Shown here one piece after another: positions 1 to 7,733 of a DNA stretch of 22,890 bases. The notes under the pieces were generated by a model, which worked only from the letters and a program-made list of their open reading frames with translations, did not search any database and was not told the DNA's origin. The stretch is from positions 1-22,890 of the forward strand of contig LJCR01000006.1 of NCBI GenBank assembly GCA_001399705.1, written 5' to 3'. The translations under genes and the position numbers were made by a program. Position 1 is the stretch's first letter. Every line of letters begins with the position of its first letter. This DNA comes from Kouleothrix aurantiaca. GTDB taxonomy: Bacteria; Chloroflexota; Chloroflexia; Chloroflexales; Roseiflexaceae.

Positions 1-22
1 GATCGGGCTGTGTCGTGGTCAT
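1..22 (-). CDS. Start of a minus-strand gene running off the left edge
   Basis: Only seven codons are visible, reading M-T-T-T-Q-P-D from an ATG at 22-20 leftward to the window edge. The ATG is preceded on the minus strand by a purine-rich AGAGGA about 7 nt upstream, a plausible ribosome binding site. It lies about 80 nt downstream of the stop of the gene at 102-962 and has the same orientation, so the two could be co-transcribed. Nothing can be said about function. Confidence 0.45.
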
Positions 23-101
23 GGTATTATCCTCTCAGCATGTTGCGCGCGGCTGATCACAACCGCCGCGCTACTTGTCGGCCGTCTCCAGTCATACGGG
101 C

Positions 102-962
102 CTAGCGCTCGCGCCCCTCATTGAGCGCCGTCCGCGCCTCCTCCAGCCGCGTGCGCGTGTGCTCCGCCGGGCGGCCGGCCAGGCCGGCGCGAATCAGGGT
201 ATCTGCCGAATCAAAGAGGGAGCAATCGAGCGCGCAGAAGGCGGCAGATGAGCAGAGGATGCTGCGGGTCGGCTCGGCCTGCTCGATAGGCTGGCGCAGC
301 ACGATCGCCGCGGCGCGGGCCTCGTCGCGCCAGGCGCCGATAAGATCGCCGGCGTTCAGCTTGTTCCTCATTCGCTTTGCGACAACGTTTCGCTCGGCCT
401 GCGCCATCGCCGCCTCATGCAACGCGCGCACCGTCGGCGCCGCGGCGGCCGCGGCCGCGTCGACGAGCGTCTCGGCAGGCATGCCATCCAAGGTCATCAG
501 CACGACTTGACCCAGAAAAACGCATGTCCGCAGCGGGACCGGGCACCCCTGCGGATCGCCGAGCGCGCCATACCAACCCATCCCCGGCTCCTGCGGCGTG
601 AGCAACTCGTCCCAGATCCAGCCCGGCTGAAGCGCGTTGAGCTGCCCTACCAGCTCGGCGACGACCGCGCGGGTGCGGGCGATCTGGATCGCCCGTTCGA
701 CGGCCCAGGCAGCATCGCGAAGGTTGGCCTGCTTGCGGCGATCGCTTGTGGCGCGACGCCTGGCTGCCGCGCGGGTTTCGTCTGGCTGGGGTAAGGTGAG
801 CTGTGACTCGCGGTATATCTGCTGGTATTGGCTGAACGCGCTGCGCGCCGCGAGCGGTAGATTTGCCGGGTCTACAGTTCCGACGATCGAGCCGTCGGCG
901 TCGAACTCCACCAGGTGGCCTTCTGGTGTAGTATGGAGGGTGTTGCCGAGAATAAAGCTCAT
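102..962 (-). CDS. Hypothetical protein, 286 aa, with N-terminus duplicated elsewhere in the window
   Basis: I do not recognise the family. The N-terminus (residues 1-35, beginning MSFILGN) recurs almost unchanged in the truncated gene at 2806-2958, which supports the start codon at 962. After that come an Arg/Ala-rich helical stretch (about 60-110), a Trp/Gly/Pro-rich middle (about 115-150) and a long Ala/Arg/Glu-rich helical C-terminus (about 165-286). The composition looks cytoplasmic, with no signal peptide or clear membrane segment. A strong sigma70-like promoter lies upstream at 1186-1214, giving a leader of roughly 220 nt that is conserved in the second copy. Coding appears real because codon bias is consistent with the GC-rich neighbours and the amino-acid sequence is conserved between copies. 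Function unknown. Confidence 0.7.
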   Translation of the reverse strand: MSFILGNTLHTTPEGHLVEFDADGSIVGTVDPANLPLAARSAFSQYQQIYRESQLTLPQPDETRAAARRRATSDRRKQANLRDAAWAVERAIQIARTRAVVAELVGQLNALQPGWIWDELLTPQEPGMGWYGALGDPQGCPVPLRTCVFLGQVVLMTLDGMPAETLVDAAAAAAAPTVRALHEAAMAQAERNVVAKRMRNKLNAGDLIGAWRDEARAAAIVLRQPIEQAEPTRSILCSSAAFCALDCSLFDSADTLIRAGLAGRPAEHTRTRLEEARTALNEGRER

Positions 963-1218
963 GATGCCCTCAAACGCACAAGTGAGTGGCGATGCTCTGG
1001 ATGAATAAAGAGTAACCGCTTGCTGTCATGTCCCGGCGCCCATCTTGCCACGCACAACACAGGGCTGCCCGGCTCAATCACGTACGACCGAGCCAATTTT
1101 TAGCGAGCAGGATGACGCCCATAGGCGCATCGACCGCCGTATGAGAAAGACTATTATGCAATGCACACGGCATCCACATACGAGAATAATATCACCTTAT
1201 GATACTTTTGTCAAGCAA
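860..1218. repeat. Direct repeat copy A (gene 5' end + leader + promoter)
   Basis: This segment closely matches 2868-3221 in the same orientation. Shared blocks include the first 35 or so codons of the MSFILG gene, the region just upstream of its ATG (nearly identical for about 90 bp after 957), and a more diverged distal part that still conserves the promoter elements. Small indels shift the offset from 1996 to about 2003. The boundaries are approximate, estimated by eye. Confidence 0.85.
1186..1214 (-). promoter_or_regulatory. Sigma70-type promoter for the 102-962 gene
   Basis: On the minus strand TTGACA (1214-1209) is followed after exactly 17 bp by TATTAT (1191-1186). This is a full -35 consensus and a 5/6 -10 match. 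The same arrangement is kept in the duplicated copy at 3189-3217, which argues for function. Transcription would begin near 1178 and give a leader of about 215 nt before the ATG at 962. Confidence 0.75.
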
Positions 1219-1224
1219 GAGGTG

Positions 1225-1379
1225 CAGCCATTCTGCTGGCCGAGGGCAACTGTGCCTTTTCACAAGGAGGCGCTGTTTTCTCAGAAGCCGTTCGCACCGC
1301 GTACTAGCTAGCGATGATGGTCAGCGAGGTTCTGGATGAGTGTCACGCTGAACCCTCAGGCTCGGCCATCGAGAGCTAA
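1225..1379 (+). pseudogene. Remnant of a hybrid histidine kinase receiver domain
   Basis: Around 1231-1250 the DNA resembles the start of the receiver domain of the intact kinase (5538-5560, the LLAED block), with an acidic residue changed to Gly. It then joins directly to sequence matching that domain's end: 1267-1300 encodes EALFSQKPFAPR, against EPLLLQKPFAPR in the kinase. After a frameshift near 1300, 1311-1379 reads A-M-M-V-S-E-V-L-D-E and ends in TAA, matching the kinase's ALAMKVREVLDA tail. The middle of the receiver, with the phospho-acceptor Asp, is missing, as is everything upstream. This is the decayed counterpart of the 3333-5933 gene left after the duplication. Confidence 0.75.
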
Positions 1380-1421
1380 GCCGCCTCCCCCCAGCGCCAG
1401 CGGTAGCTCGTCTACCGGTAT

Positions 1422-2048
1422 CTACCGGCGATGTTTATTGATATGGACGCCTTTGATCAGTAGGTCGCACACGTAGCGCTGCTGGTACTCATGCGGATCA
1501 TGTGTGTTGCGGGTGGCGCTCACGGCAAACGAGGGCATTGTGGAATCGGCCAGCAGCAGTGGCTGGAGATGACGCTTTGCGGTGGCTAAGGTCTGCTGCC
1601 AGTTGGCCAGGCTTTCCGGCCGCAGGTGATAGCCGCCGGTCGACGCCTGGATCTCACCCTGGTGCAGCGCGTAGCGATAATCTTTCCAACCCCAATGGCG
1701 CGAGACCGGCTGGAGACCAAGCATCAGCGTCAGCGACGGTCCAGCGCTCTCTTCGATGGCGATAGGCCGAAGACCGGTGACGCTGCGCCCGGCCCGCCCA
1801 TGCAGTTCAGCCGGGCGGTAGGCAATCTCGGTCGCCGGTGGGTCCAGCAGTGGGAGGGTCACCGTTTCAGTGATCTCAACCTCTTCGCTGTGAAAGTGCC
1901 GCTCGAACGCGACGAATCGCGGTGCGACGGTATCCGCGATCTGCGCGAGTTCGTCGCTCCGGTAGGCGGCAGCCGTCAACACCACGTAGGCATTCGACCA
2001 GCCATGCCGCTGGGCGCGCTTCTTCACTTCGATGCGATACACAGCCAT
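1422..2048 (-). CDS. Hypothetical protein, 208 aa
   Basis: Family not recognised. The protein starts with a basic strand-like stretch (MAVYRIEVKKRAQRHGW), followed by an Ala/Tyr-rich helix and an acidic segment with HFHSEE and several Glu/Thr repeats (about 50-70). A Pro-rich middle leads to a Trp/Tyr/His-rich second half. No signal peptide or membrane segment is seen. It starts 15 nt downstream of the stop of the 2064-2435 gene on the same strand, so the two probably form an operon; the ribosome binding site is weak. A role in a mobile element is possible but unsupported. Confidence 0.65.
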   Translation of the reverse strand: MAVYRIEVKKRAQRHGWSNAYVVLTAAAYRSDELAQIADTVAPRFVAFERHFHSEEVEITETVTLPLLDPPATEIAYRPAELHGRAGRSVTGLRPIAIEESAGPSLTLMLGLQPVSRHWGWKDYRYALHQGEIQASTGGYHLRPESLANWQQTLATAKRHLQPLLLADSTMPSFAVSATRNTHDPHEYQQRYVCDLLIKGVHINKHRR

Positions 2049-2063
2049 AGCTTGCGTTCGTCG

Positions 2064-2435
2064 CTAGCGCGGCGGCTCTGATGTGGGCATCCGCTCACGA
2101 AGGGCAGCTTCGAGCGCCTGAGCGCGTGAGGCAAATGCGCCCACGAGCGGCGCACCGTGCCAGGTATAGGCCCAGGTCGTCCGATCGCGCTGGTGAATCT
2201 CCAAGCCAAGATGGCGGAGAACCTCCCATACCGCTTGATAGGCTTCGGAAAGTAGACTGTAGTGCTCAGCCTCGGCCGCAAGATCCATTTTGGCCTGCTC
2301 AAGAACAGGCTTCCAGATACGACCTTTTGCTACCCATTGGTTCTGCTGAGTGCGCGGATGATCGAGGAAGAATTGAATCTCGGCCAACATTGTGTCCAGA
2401 CCGGTGATCGTGCGGGTTGCAGGATGATCGGGCAT
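2064..2435 (-). CDS. Hypothetical protein, 123 aa
   Basis: Family not recognised. The sequence is mostly helical and charged, with Trp-rich patches (WVAKGRIWKP near 35 and TWAYTWHG near 90) and ends in a Pro/Arg tail. I place the start at 2435 (MPDHPATRT) because on the minus strand GGAG lies 9 nt upstream of that ATG. An in-frame ATG at 2444 would overlap this site and add three residues. The gene leads a probable two-gene unit with 1422-2048. No catalytic motif is evident. Confidence 0.6.
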   Translation of the reverse strand: MPDHPATRTITGLDTMLAEIQFFLDHPRTQQNQWVAKGRIWKPVLEQAKMDLAAEAEHYSLLSEAYQAVWEVLRHLGLEIHQRDRTTWAYTWHGAPLVGAFASRAQALEAALRERMPTSEPPR

Positions 2436-2565
2436 GGTGTGCATCTCCGCATGTTGCTAATGATAGGCTTGATGGGCTAGATTGTAGCACATCGCGAGCG
2501 GCGAGGCGCCGGATGGGTGCTATATCACGACCCAATGACTGATACAAGATCGTTGGCTCGTCGCA

Positions 2566-2799
2566 TCACGTTGCCTTCGCTGCGCTACTCGACCGCGCGT
2601 CGATCATCGTGAGCCGCTGGAGCAGCACCGCAACACGCTCAGCATCGTTGAACCGCGCGTCTTCTTGGCGCAGCTCGCAGGCCACAAACGGCAGCACCGC
2701 TTCGGCGAGCCAGCGCCGCGCAAGCGCATCGAGCCGCGGTACGTCTTCCTCCAGCTCCGCGAGCAGCGCGAGATCCGCGAGTAGGTGCGGAACAGTCAC
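2566..2799 (-). CDS. Small hypothetical protein, 77 aa, GTG start
   Basis: The reading frame opens with GTG at 2799 and encodes a Leu/Ala/Arg-rich, almost wholly helical polypeptide (DLALLAELEEDVPRLDALAR near 8-27). It begins 6 nt after the stop of the truncated MSFILG copy (2806-2958). It could be a separate translationally coupled small gene, or the displaced 3' part of a once longer gene whose reading frame was broken. I see no similarity to the C-terminus of the 102-962 protein. Function unknown. Confidence 0.45.
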   Translation of the reverse strand: MTVPHLLADLALLAELEEDVPRLDALARRWLAEAVLPFVACELRQEDARFNDAERVAVLLQRLTMIDARSSSAAKAT

Positions 2800-2805
2800 A
2801 CCGAT

Positions 2806-2958
2806 TCAGATCAGCATCGTGCGGTGGGGCCGGGCGGCGGCGGAAGCTGCCAGTCGATCGCCTGGGTTTACGGTTCCGACGATCGAGCCGCCCGCGTCGA
2901 ACTCGACCAGGTGACCGTCAGGTGTGGTATGGAGGATGTTGCCGAGAATAAAGCTCAT
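2806..2958 (-). pseudogene. Truncated second copy of the MSFILG protein, 50 aa
   Basis: From the ATG at 2958 the frame encodes MSFILGNILHTTPDGHLVEF and continues to a TGA at 2808-2806. The first 32 or so residues match the protein at 102-962 with few changes, after which similarity ends and the frame closes early. It shares the conserved leader and promoter (3189-3217). It is therefore probably transcribed but encodes only the N-terminal segment. It may be a decayed duplicate, or an independently retained short peptide. Confidence 0.65.
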
Positions 2959-3221
2959 GATGCTCTCAAACGCACAAGTGAGTGGCGATGCTCTGGATGA
3001 ATAAAGAGTAACCGCTTGCTGTCATGTCCCGGTGCGCATCTTGCCACGCACAACACAGGGCTGCCGGGCCCGAACCACCACTCGCGTGAGACCCGATTGT
3101 TTAGTGAGCAGGATGGCATCTATATGAGCATTGGCACGCCGTATAAGAAGATCGCCTGTGGAGCACAGAACGTCTATAATATACGAGGACAATATCACTT
3201 TATGATATACTTGTCAAGTTA
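2868..3221. repeat. Direct repeat copy B (gene 5' end + leader + promoter)
   Basis: This is the partner of 860-1218 in the same orientation. Conservation is highest over the start codon and the following 90 bp of leader (2950-3060). It drops in the middle and rises again around the promoter (3181-3218). Edges are approximate. Confidence 0.85.
3189..3217 (-). promoter_or_regulatory. Sigma70-type promoter, duplicate copy
   Basis: On the minus strand TTGACA (3217-3212) and TATTGT (3194-3189) are spaced by 17 bp, matching the arrangement at 1186-1214. It would drive leftward transcription into 2806-2958 and 2566-2799. Confidence 0.7.
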
Positions 3222-3255
3222 ATTTTACTCCCGCTGCGTTCGCATGTATCCAGGG

Positions 3256-3284
3256 ATGACGTGTGTGCCGGAGTGTGGTACGAT
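3256..3284 (+). promoter_or_regulatory. Possible promoter of the hybrid histidine kinase
   Basis: ATGACG (3256-3261) and TACGAT (3279-3284), each 4/6 to consensus, are separated by 17 bp. They sit about 50 bp upstream of the kinase start codon, so the region between the two divergent genes would carry back-to-back promoters. This is a moderate match only. Confidence 0.35.
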
Positions 3285-3332
3285 CAGCGGGCACCGAGCC
3301 GCATATTCGGCCACAGGTCGTGAGGAGGCAGA

Positions 3333-5933
3333 ATGCGAGAAGCGTCTACCCATTCGCGCCGGAGCCCATCGCAGCTAACTTCCTTCCAGGCGCTTGAGCA
3401 GTCCGGCGCGGCGGTCATCGTGGTGGATACAGCAGGCCAGGTTCAGCATTGGTCGCAGGCCGCGAGCGAGCTGTATGGCTGGACACCGAAGCAGGCCCAA
3501 GGGCGCCGGCTCATCGAGCTGATCCGCGAGCAGTATCCCTACGCCGAAGATCAGAATCTGGCCCAGGCGGCGCTGGGCGCGCGAGCAAGCTGGTCAGGTG
3601 TTGTCGTCCAGCACCATCGGAATGGACGCCCGCTTTGGGTGCTCTCTTCGCGCCGGGCGGATGATACAGTGCCGGGCTGCGTTCTGATCACCAATCAGCA
3701 GCTTCCAGAGTGGGCGCGCGCTATCCTTGAGCATGCAAGCAATAACGACCGCGCCGGCGCGCCGGAGGAGCTTGCGCAGATCCTGGAGATCACCGACATC
3801 GCGCTGTCGCATCTGGATCTGGATAGCTTGCTCCGCGAGTTGCTCACGCGCATCCGGGCTGCGGTCGGCTGCGATACCGCCGCGATCTTGCTGCGCGAGG
3901 AAGGCGGCGAGAACATGGTCGTCCGCGCGGCACTGGGGCTGGACGTCGAGGCGCTACGGCATATGCGGGTGCCAGTTGGCCAGGGCTTCGCCGGGCAGAT
4001 CGCGGCTCGCCGCCGGTCGCTGATGGCGGAGGATCTCACCAGCTATCTGACGACTAGCCCGGTATTGCGGGAGGCAGGCGCCCGGTCGGCGCTGGGGGTG
4101 CCGCTCGTGGTCGGCGATCAGGCGATCGGCGTGCTGCACGTCGGATCGCTCAGAGAACGCAACTTCACCGAGGCCGACGTGCGGCTGTTGCAGCTTGTGG
4201 CCGACCGCGCGGGGCGCGCGATCGACCATGCCCGGCTTGATGCCGACCTGCTCGCCCGAGAGCGCCACCTGGAGGACGCTCACGCGCTGCTCGACACCAT
4301 CTTCGCCACCGCGCCGGTCGGATTCGCGTTTTGGGACACCGCGCTGCACTACGTCCGCGTCAACGATGCTCTCGCCGCCATTCATGGAGTTCCAGCCAGG
4401 GATCACCTTGGACGCAGAATCGGCGAGCTGGCACCGGAGATAGAGCACACGGTCGAGGGGCTGCTGCGCCAGGTACTGGCCACCGGGGAGCCGGTGATCG
4501 ACCAGGAGATGGCCTGGGAGGAACTACAGCAGAGGGCAGAGGGCGGAGACGAGAACGGCAATTCATACCTGACCCGCCACGCTTCTGGCCTCAAAGCGCG
4601 TCACTGGCTGGCCAGCTACTACCCGGTTCGCAGCGGCACGGACGCGCTGATTGGCGTCGGCGGGATTGTGCTCGAAATTACCGCTCGCAAGCGCCTGGAG
4701 GCCCAGCTTCTCCAGGCGCAGAAGATGGAGAGTATCGGGCGGCTCGCCGGCGGGATCGCGCATGATTTCAACAATGTCCTGACGGCGATCGCCGGCTACA
4801 CCGAGCTGCTGATCGAGGAACTTGAGGATCGGGTAATGAAGCCGGATGAAGAGGCCGGAGCGCATTCTTCCGCCTCCCTACCATCAAGCGTCCTCCAGGA
4901 CTTGCAAGAAGTGCGGAAGGCCGCGCAGTCAGCCAGCGTGCTCACCCGCCAACTGCTGGCCTTCGCCCGGAAACAGCAGCTCACGCCCGAGGTCGTCGAC
5001 CTGAACGCGCTCGTCGCCGGCATGCAGGGGATGCTCGGGCGCCTGATCGGCGAGGACATCACGCTGACGATCCGCCCAGCCGTTCGTCTCCGGCCCGTGA
5101 AAGGCGATAAGGGCCAGATCGAGCAGGTCATCGTCAACCTGGTCGTGAACGCCCGCGACGCGATGCCCACGGGCGGTACGCTGACGATTGAGACCGCCAA
5201 CGTCACGCTCGACGAGCGGTATGATGAGACTCACCCTGGCGTCAAGACCGGCCCGTACGTCATGCTCGCCATCAGTGATACCGGCGCTGGTATGGATGCC
5301 GACATCCAGGCACGCGCGTTCGAGCCGTTTTTTACGACCAAGGCGCCTGGCGAAGGCACCGGGCTCGGGCTGGCGACCTGCTACGGTATCGTTAAGCAAC
5401 ACAGCGGCGCGATCTGGATCTATTCGGAGGTCGGCCGCGGCACGGCGGTCAAGGTCTACTTGCCGCCGGCATCCGAGCAGGTGCTCACCAGCGCGCAGCC
5501 GCCCGTCGCCGCCGCGCTGCCGACTGGAAGCGAGACTGTCCTGCTGGCGGAGGACAATCTGTCCGTCCGCGCGCTGGCCGCTCGTGTGCTGCGCGCGCAG
5601 GGCTATACCGTCCTGGAGGCGGAAAACGGCCAGGAGGCGGTGCGGCTCGCGAGCGCGTACATCCCGGCCCGGATCGATCTCCTTGTAACCGACGTGGTGA
5701 TGCCCAGGCTCAGTGGCGCCGACCTGGCGCATGAGTTGCGGCGGCTGTACCCCGAGGTTGTCGTGCTGTACACATCTGGGTACCCGAACGCGGCCGTGAC
5801 CCAGCACGGTGCGTTCGCGGAGGAGCCGCTGTTGCTTCAGAAGCCATTCGCGCCGCGCGCGCTGGCCATGAAGGTGCGGGAGGTGTTGGATGCTGCCTCT
5901 GATGACCGAGGATTGGCAGCCGCGGAGCAGTGA
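3333..5933 (+). CDS. Hybrid sensor histidine kinase (PAS-GAF-PAS-HisKA-HATPase-receiver)
   Basis: A cytoplasmic sensor kinase of 866 aa; no membrane segment is visible. Domain order is PAS (about 20-110), GAF (about 150-310), a second PAS/PAC (about 320-455), then HisKA with the phospho-accepting His477 in GGIAHDFNN. The HATPase domain has Asn606 in the N box, Asp649 in DTGAG and a GTGLGL G2 box near 675. The C-terminal receiver has acidic E740/D741, phospho-acceptor Asp787 in TDVVMP and Lys837 in QKPFAP, so all catalytic residues are present. Phosphate would pass from His477 to Asp787 and on to an unseen phosphotransfer partner. The start is supported by GAGGAG just upstream. The signal sensed is unknown; PAS and GAF domains commonly bind small ligands or chromophores. 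A decayed counterpart lies at 1225-1379. Confidence 0.95.
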   Translation: MREASTHSRRSPSQLTSFQALEQSGAAVIVVDTAGQVQHWSQAASELYGWTPKQAQGRRLIELIREQYPYAEDQNLAQAALGARASWSGVVVQHHRNGRPLWVLSSRRADDTVPGCVLITNQQLPEWARAILEHASNNDRAGAPEELAQILEITDIALSHLDLDSLLRELLTRIRAAVGCDTAAILLREEGGENMVVRAALGLDVEALRHMRVPVGQGFAGQIAARRRSLMAEDLTSYLTTSPVLREAGARSALGVPLVVGDQAIGVLHVGSLRERNFTEADVRLLQLVADRAGRAIDHARLDADLLARERHLEDAHALLDTIFATAPVGFAFWDTALHYVRVNDALAAIHGVPARDHLGRRIGELAPEIEHTVEGLLRQVLATGEPVIDQEMAWEELQQRAEGGDENGNSYLTRHASGLKARHWLASYYPVRSGTDALIGVGGIVLEITARKRLEAQLLQAQKMESIGRLAGGIAHDFNNVLTAIAGYTELLIEELEDRVMKPDEEAGAHSSASLPSSVLQDLQEVRKAAQSASVLTRQLLAFARKQQLTPEVVDLNALVAGMQGMLGRLIGEDITLTIRPAVRLRPVKGDKGQIEQVIVNLVVNARDAMPTGGTLTIETANVTLDERYDETHPGVKTGPYVMLAISDTGAGMDADIQARAFEPFFTTKAPGEGTGLGLATCYGIVKQHSGAIWIYSEVGRGTAVKVYLPPASEQVLTSAQPPVAAALPTGSETVLLAEDNLSVRALAARVLRAQGYTVLEAENGQEAVRLASAYIPARIDLLVTDVVMPRLSGADLAHELRRLYPEVVVLYTSGYPNAAVTQHGAFAEEPLLLQKPFAPRALAMKVREVLDAASDDRGLAAAEQ

Positions 5934-5981
5934 GACAGAAAGGAACCAAAGCCCGTACGTGTCCAACATTCAACGATGACC

Positions 5982-5999
5982 AGGCGTGCATACACGCCT
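5982..5999. terminator. Small hairpin between convergent genes
   Basis: AGGCGTG (5982-5988) and CACGCCT (5993-5999) form a perfect 7-bp stem with a 4-nt loop, between the 3' ends of the kinase and the convergent gene whose stop it overlaps. It could act as a bidirectional terminator, but no U tract follows on either strand. Confidence 0.4.
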
Positions 6000-6582
6000 A
6001 ATCAGGATCATCCCGGACTGGCGCTGATTGCGCCTCTGCTTGTAGTTCTAAACGTAGCTGCTCCACCTCGCTCAGCAGGACGCGCTGTGCGTGGCGTGGG
6101 TCGATATATGGTGTGAGCCTGCCTTGCTTTATCAGTGAGCGGATACGCTGGGTGAGCGTGCTGGGCCGCAGGGTCTCAGCATCGTCAAAAAGCACGAACG
6201 CTGCGTCAGTGTATGAAAGTAAGTCGTCGCCGTACAGCCATCGAACAACAGCAGCACATACCTGCCCCATACCCGGAAGATCCCAGAATGCCGGCAGCCT
6301 AATTTTCGTCTTGGCGGTAAAGACGTCCACTACTTGTTTGAGCGCAGCCGAAACCTCTTCGATGCCTGCATCGTCTGCGGCGTCACGGCTTATTTCACGG
6401 TTTGCCACGCGGACAAGCAGGTCAACCTTATCCACAACGTGACTATATTCCTGCATGAGGGCAGCCACAATCGCGGCGGTCTCACTCTTGAGCGCCTCAG
6501 CGTCAAATCGCAGTCTTTTCGTGCGCCTCGCTCTATCAGCGGCTGTTGTCACTACCGTTCCTGCAAGATCGACCACGTACAA
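5998..6582 (-). CDS. Hypothetical protein, about 194 aa, possible DNA-binding C-terminus
   Basis: Family not recognised. The N-terminal half is helical and charged (about 15-90). The middle has an aromatic/hydrophobic block with LPAFWDLPGMGQVCAAVVRW (about 108-128). The C-terminal part (about 145-185) reads like a winged-helix or excisionase-type segment, with a polar helix, then IKQGRLTPYIDP, then a helix with VEQLRLELQAE. That DNA-binding reading is inference only. The longest frame starts at a TTG (6582) with no clear ribosome binding site; a GTG two codons later or a further internal GTG are alternatives. A weak TTGGGA / AATATT promoter pair sits immediately upstream (about 6597-6619), which would make the transcript nearly leaderless. 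Confidence 0.6.
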   Translation of the reverse strand: MYVVDLAGTVVTTAADRARRTKRLRFDAEALKSETAAIVAALMQEYSHVVDKVDLLVRVANREISRDAADDAGIEEVSAALKQVVDVFTAKTKIRLPAFWDLPGMGQVCAAVVRWLYGDDLLSYTDAAFVLFDDAETLRPSTLTQRIRSLIKQGRLTPYIDPRHAQRVLLSEVEQLRLELQAEAQSAPVRDDPD

Positions 6583-6966
6583 ACTGGTTTTAATATTCCA
6601 TCACATTAGCACATCCCAATGATCCCATAACGCCAGAACCATGCCAACGTTGGGATCTGCGGGGGGAAAAGCGCCTCCGCGACGGCACAAGCGATACTAC
6701 CACACCAGGCACCCTGCCCTACCAGCTTGTGTCGCTGATCTTGCCCAACAGGCGGCGCCAGGCACGCATCCCGCTCTGGAGTCATAAAACGCTAGATGCG
6801 AGAATATTAACATCACCCGAAAATGCACGCAAGGTCGATCCAGCTTATCATGCCGCCTTCGCCGTGATATTCACCTCCACGCCAGTCGCCACCAGGAGTT
6901 GGAGCAGGAAGGCCGCGAGACCGTGGCGATCTACAGCCGGTTCTAGAAACAACGAGGAGCATCACA
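6583..6966. other. Intergenic region between divergent genes, 384 bp
   Basis: The region lies between the minus-strand gene ending its promoter at about 6619 and the plus-strand cluster starting at 6967. It must hold the promoter of that cluster, but I see no convincing -35/-10 pair on the plus strand. Its last 15 bases carry GAGGAG (6954-6959) 7 nt before the ATG at 6967. No RNA gene or repeat was recognised. Confidence 0.5.
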
Positions 6967-7365
6967 ATGGCAACAGCACTGGACACATCGGTCTACGAGA
7001 ACAAGGTCGTCGGCGAGCTGAACGGGGTGCGGCTGTACCGCCGCTCCGAGGGGCCTGAGCCGGGCTTCACCCTCCAGGTGGACGGCAAGGTGAAGAAGTT
7101 CGTGCGGGCCACGCGGGCATGGAAGGCCGAGCTGGCGGCGATCACCAAGGAGGCCGAGGCGCTGGCCGGCGGCCCACTCGTCGAGCCGCAGCCGAAGCGC
7201 ATCAAGATCCAGGGCAACACGCTCCCTCCGGAGGACTACGAACAGGCGCGGATGCTGGGCGGCTTTGCGGCGCAGCTGCGGCCGACGGTCGAGGCCTTCG
7301 GCGAGGATCTCGGTCAGCGGCGCCGGGTCGGCCCGCTCGGCGCAGACGCGGAGCAGATCGCATGA
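6967..7365 (+). CDS. Hypothetical protein, 132 aa, first gene of a plus-strand cluster
   Basis: Family not recognised. The N-terminal part (about 10-60) alternates short strands with basic residues (GELNGVRLYRRSEG, then FTLQVDGKVKKF), suggesting a small beta-rich fold. It is followed by a helix, a basic segment PKRIKIQG (about 76-83) and a Gly/Arg-rich C-terminus. A good GAGGAG site precedes the ATG. The stop overlaps the next start by 4 nt (ATGA at 7362), so translation is probably coupled to the sigma-region-4-like protein downstream. Confidence 0.7.
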   Translation: MATALDTSVYENKVVGELNGVRLYRRSEGPEPGFTLQVDGKVKKFVRATRAWKAELAAITKEAEALAGGPLVEPQPKRIKIQGNTLPPEDYEQARMLGGFAAQLRPTVEAFGEDLGQRRRVGPLGADAEQIA

Positions 7366-7733
7366 TTTCCCTTGATGCGCCGCTCCAATTCTGGAGCCGC
7401 AGCGGCAGTGAAGACGGACCGAGCCTCCACGAATTCGCAATCGTGGAGGCTCCTGAGTCCCTGCCGGATATGACGGTGCTGCGCGAGGCCCTGCCAGAGC
7501 TGCTGTGCGGCCTCGACGACGACGAAATCTACATTCTTGGCTGGCGGTTCGGTCTGGTCGATGGCCGCGCGCGGAACCTGGGCGAGATTGCCGATATTCT
7601 GGCAGCAATCGGCAAGCCTCTGAGCTTCAATGACTTGTATGCTGTGGAGCAGCACGCATTGGCGAAACTTCGGCATCCTGAAATCGCGGCCGCGATCGCG
7701 GCCATCCTTGGAGAAACACCGAATGACAACTGA
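7362..7733 (+). CDS. Small protein resembling sigma-70 region 4
   Basis: This 123-aa protein has a C-terminal half that follows the pattern of sigma-70 region 4. LDDDEIYILGWRFGLVDG (about 51-68) corresponds to the usual L-D-E-R-E-x-x-V-L-x-x-R-F-G-L block. It continues with NLGEIADIL, a longer-than-usual turn, a recognition helix ending VEQHALAKLRHPE, and an Ala/Ile helix. Regions 2 and 3 are absent: the first 45 residues are acidic and unlike sigma. It may be an anti-sigma-like or phage-type transcription regulator that touches the -35 element or the RNA polymerase flap, which is inference. The start is chosen at 7362 because the ATG overlaps the upstream stop as ATGA; it overlaps the next gene by 11 nt. 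Confidence 0.75.
   Translation: MISLDAPLQFWSRSGSEDGPSLHEFAIVEAPESLPDMTVLREALPELLCGLDDDEIYILGWRFGLVDGRARNLGEIADILAAIGKPLSFNDLYAVEQHALAKLRHPEIAAAIAAILGETPNDN

Noticed and set aside
4929..5969. Long minus-strand frame opposite the kinase
   Set aside because: It is the reverse-strand shadow of a GC-rich gene with intact kinase motifs on the other strand.
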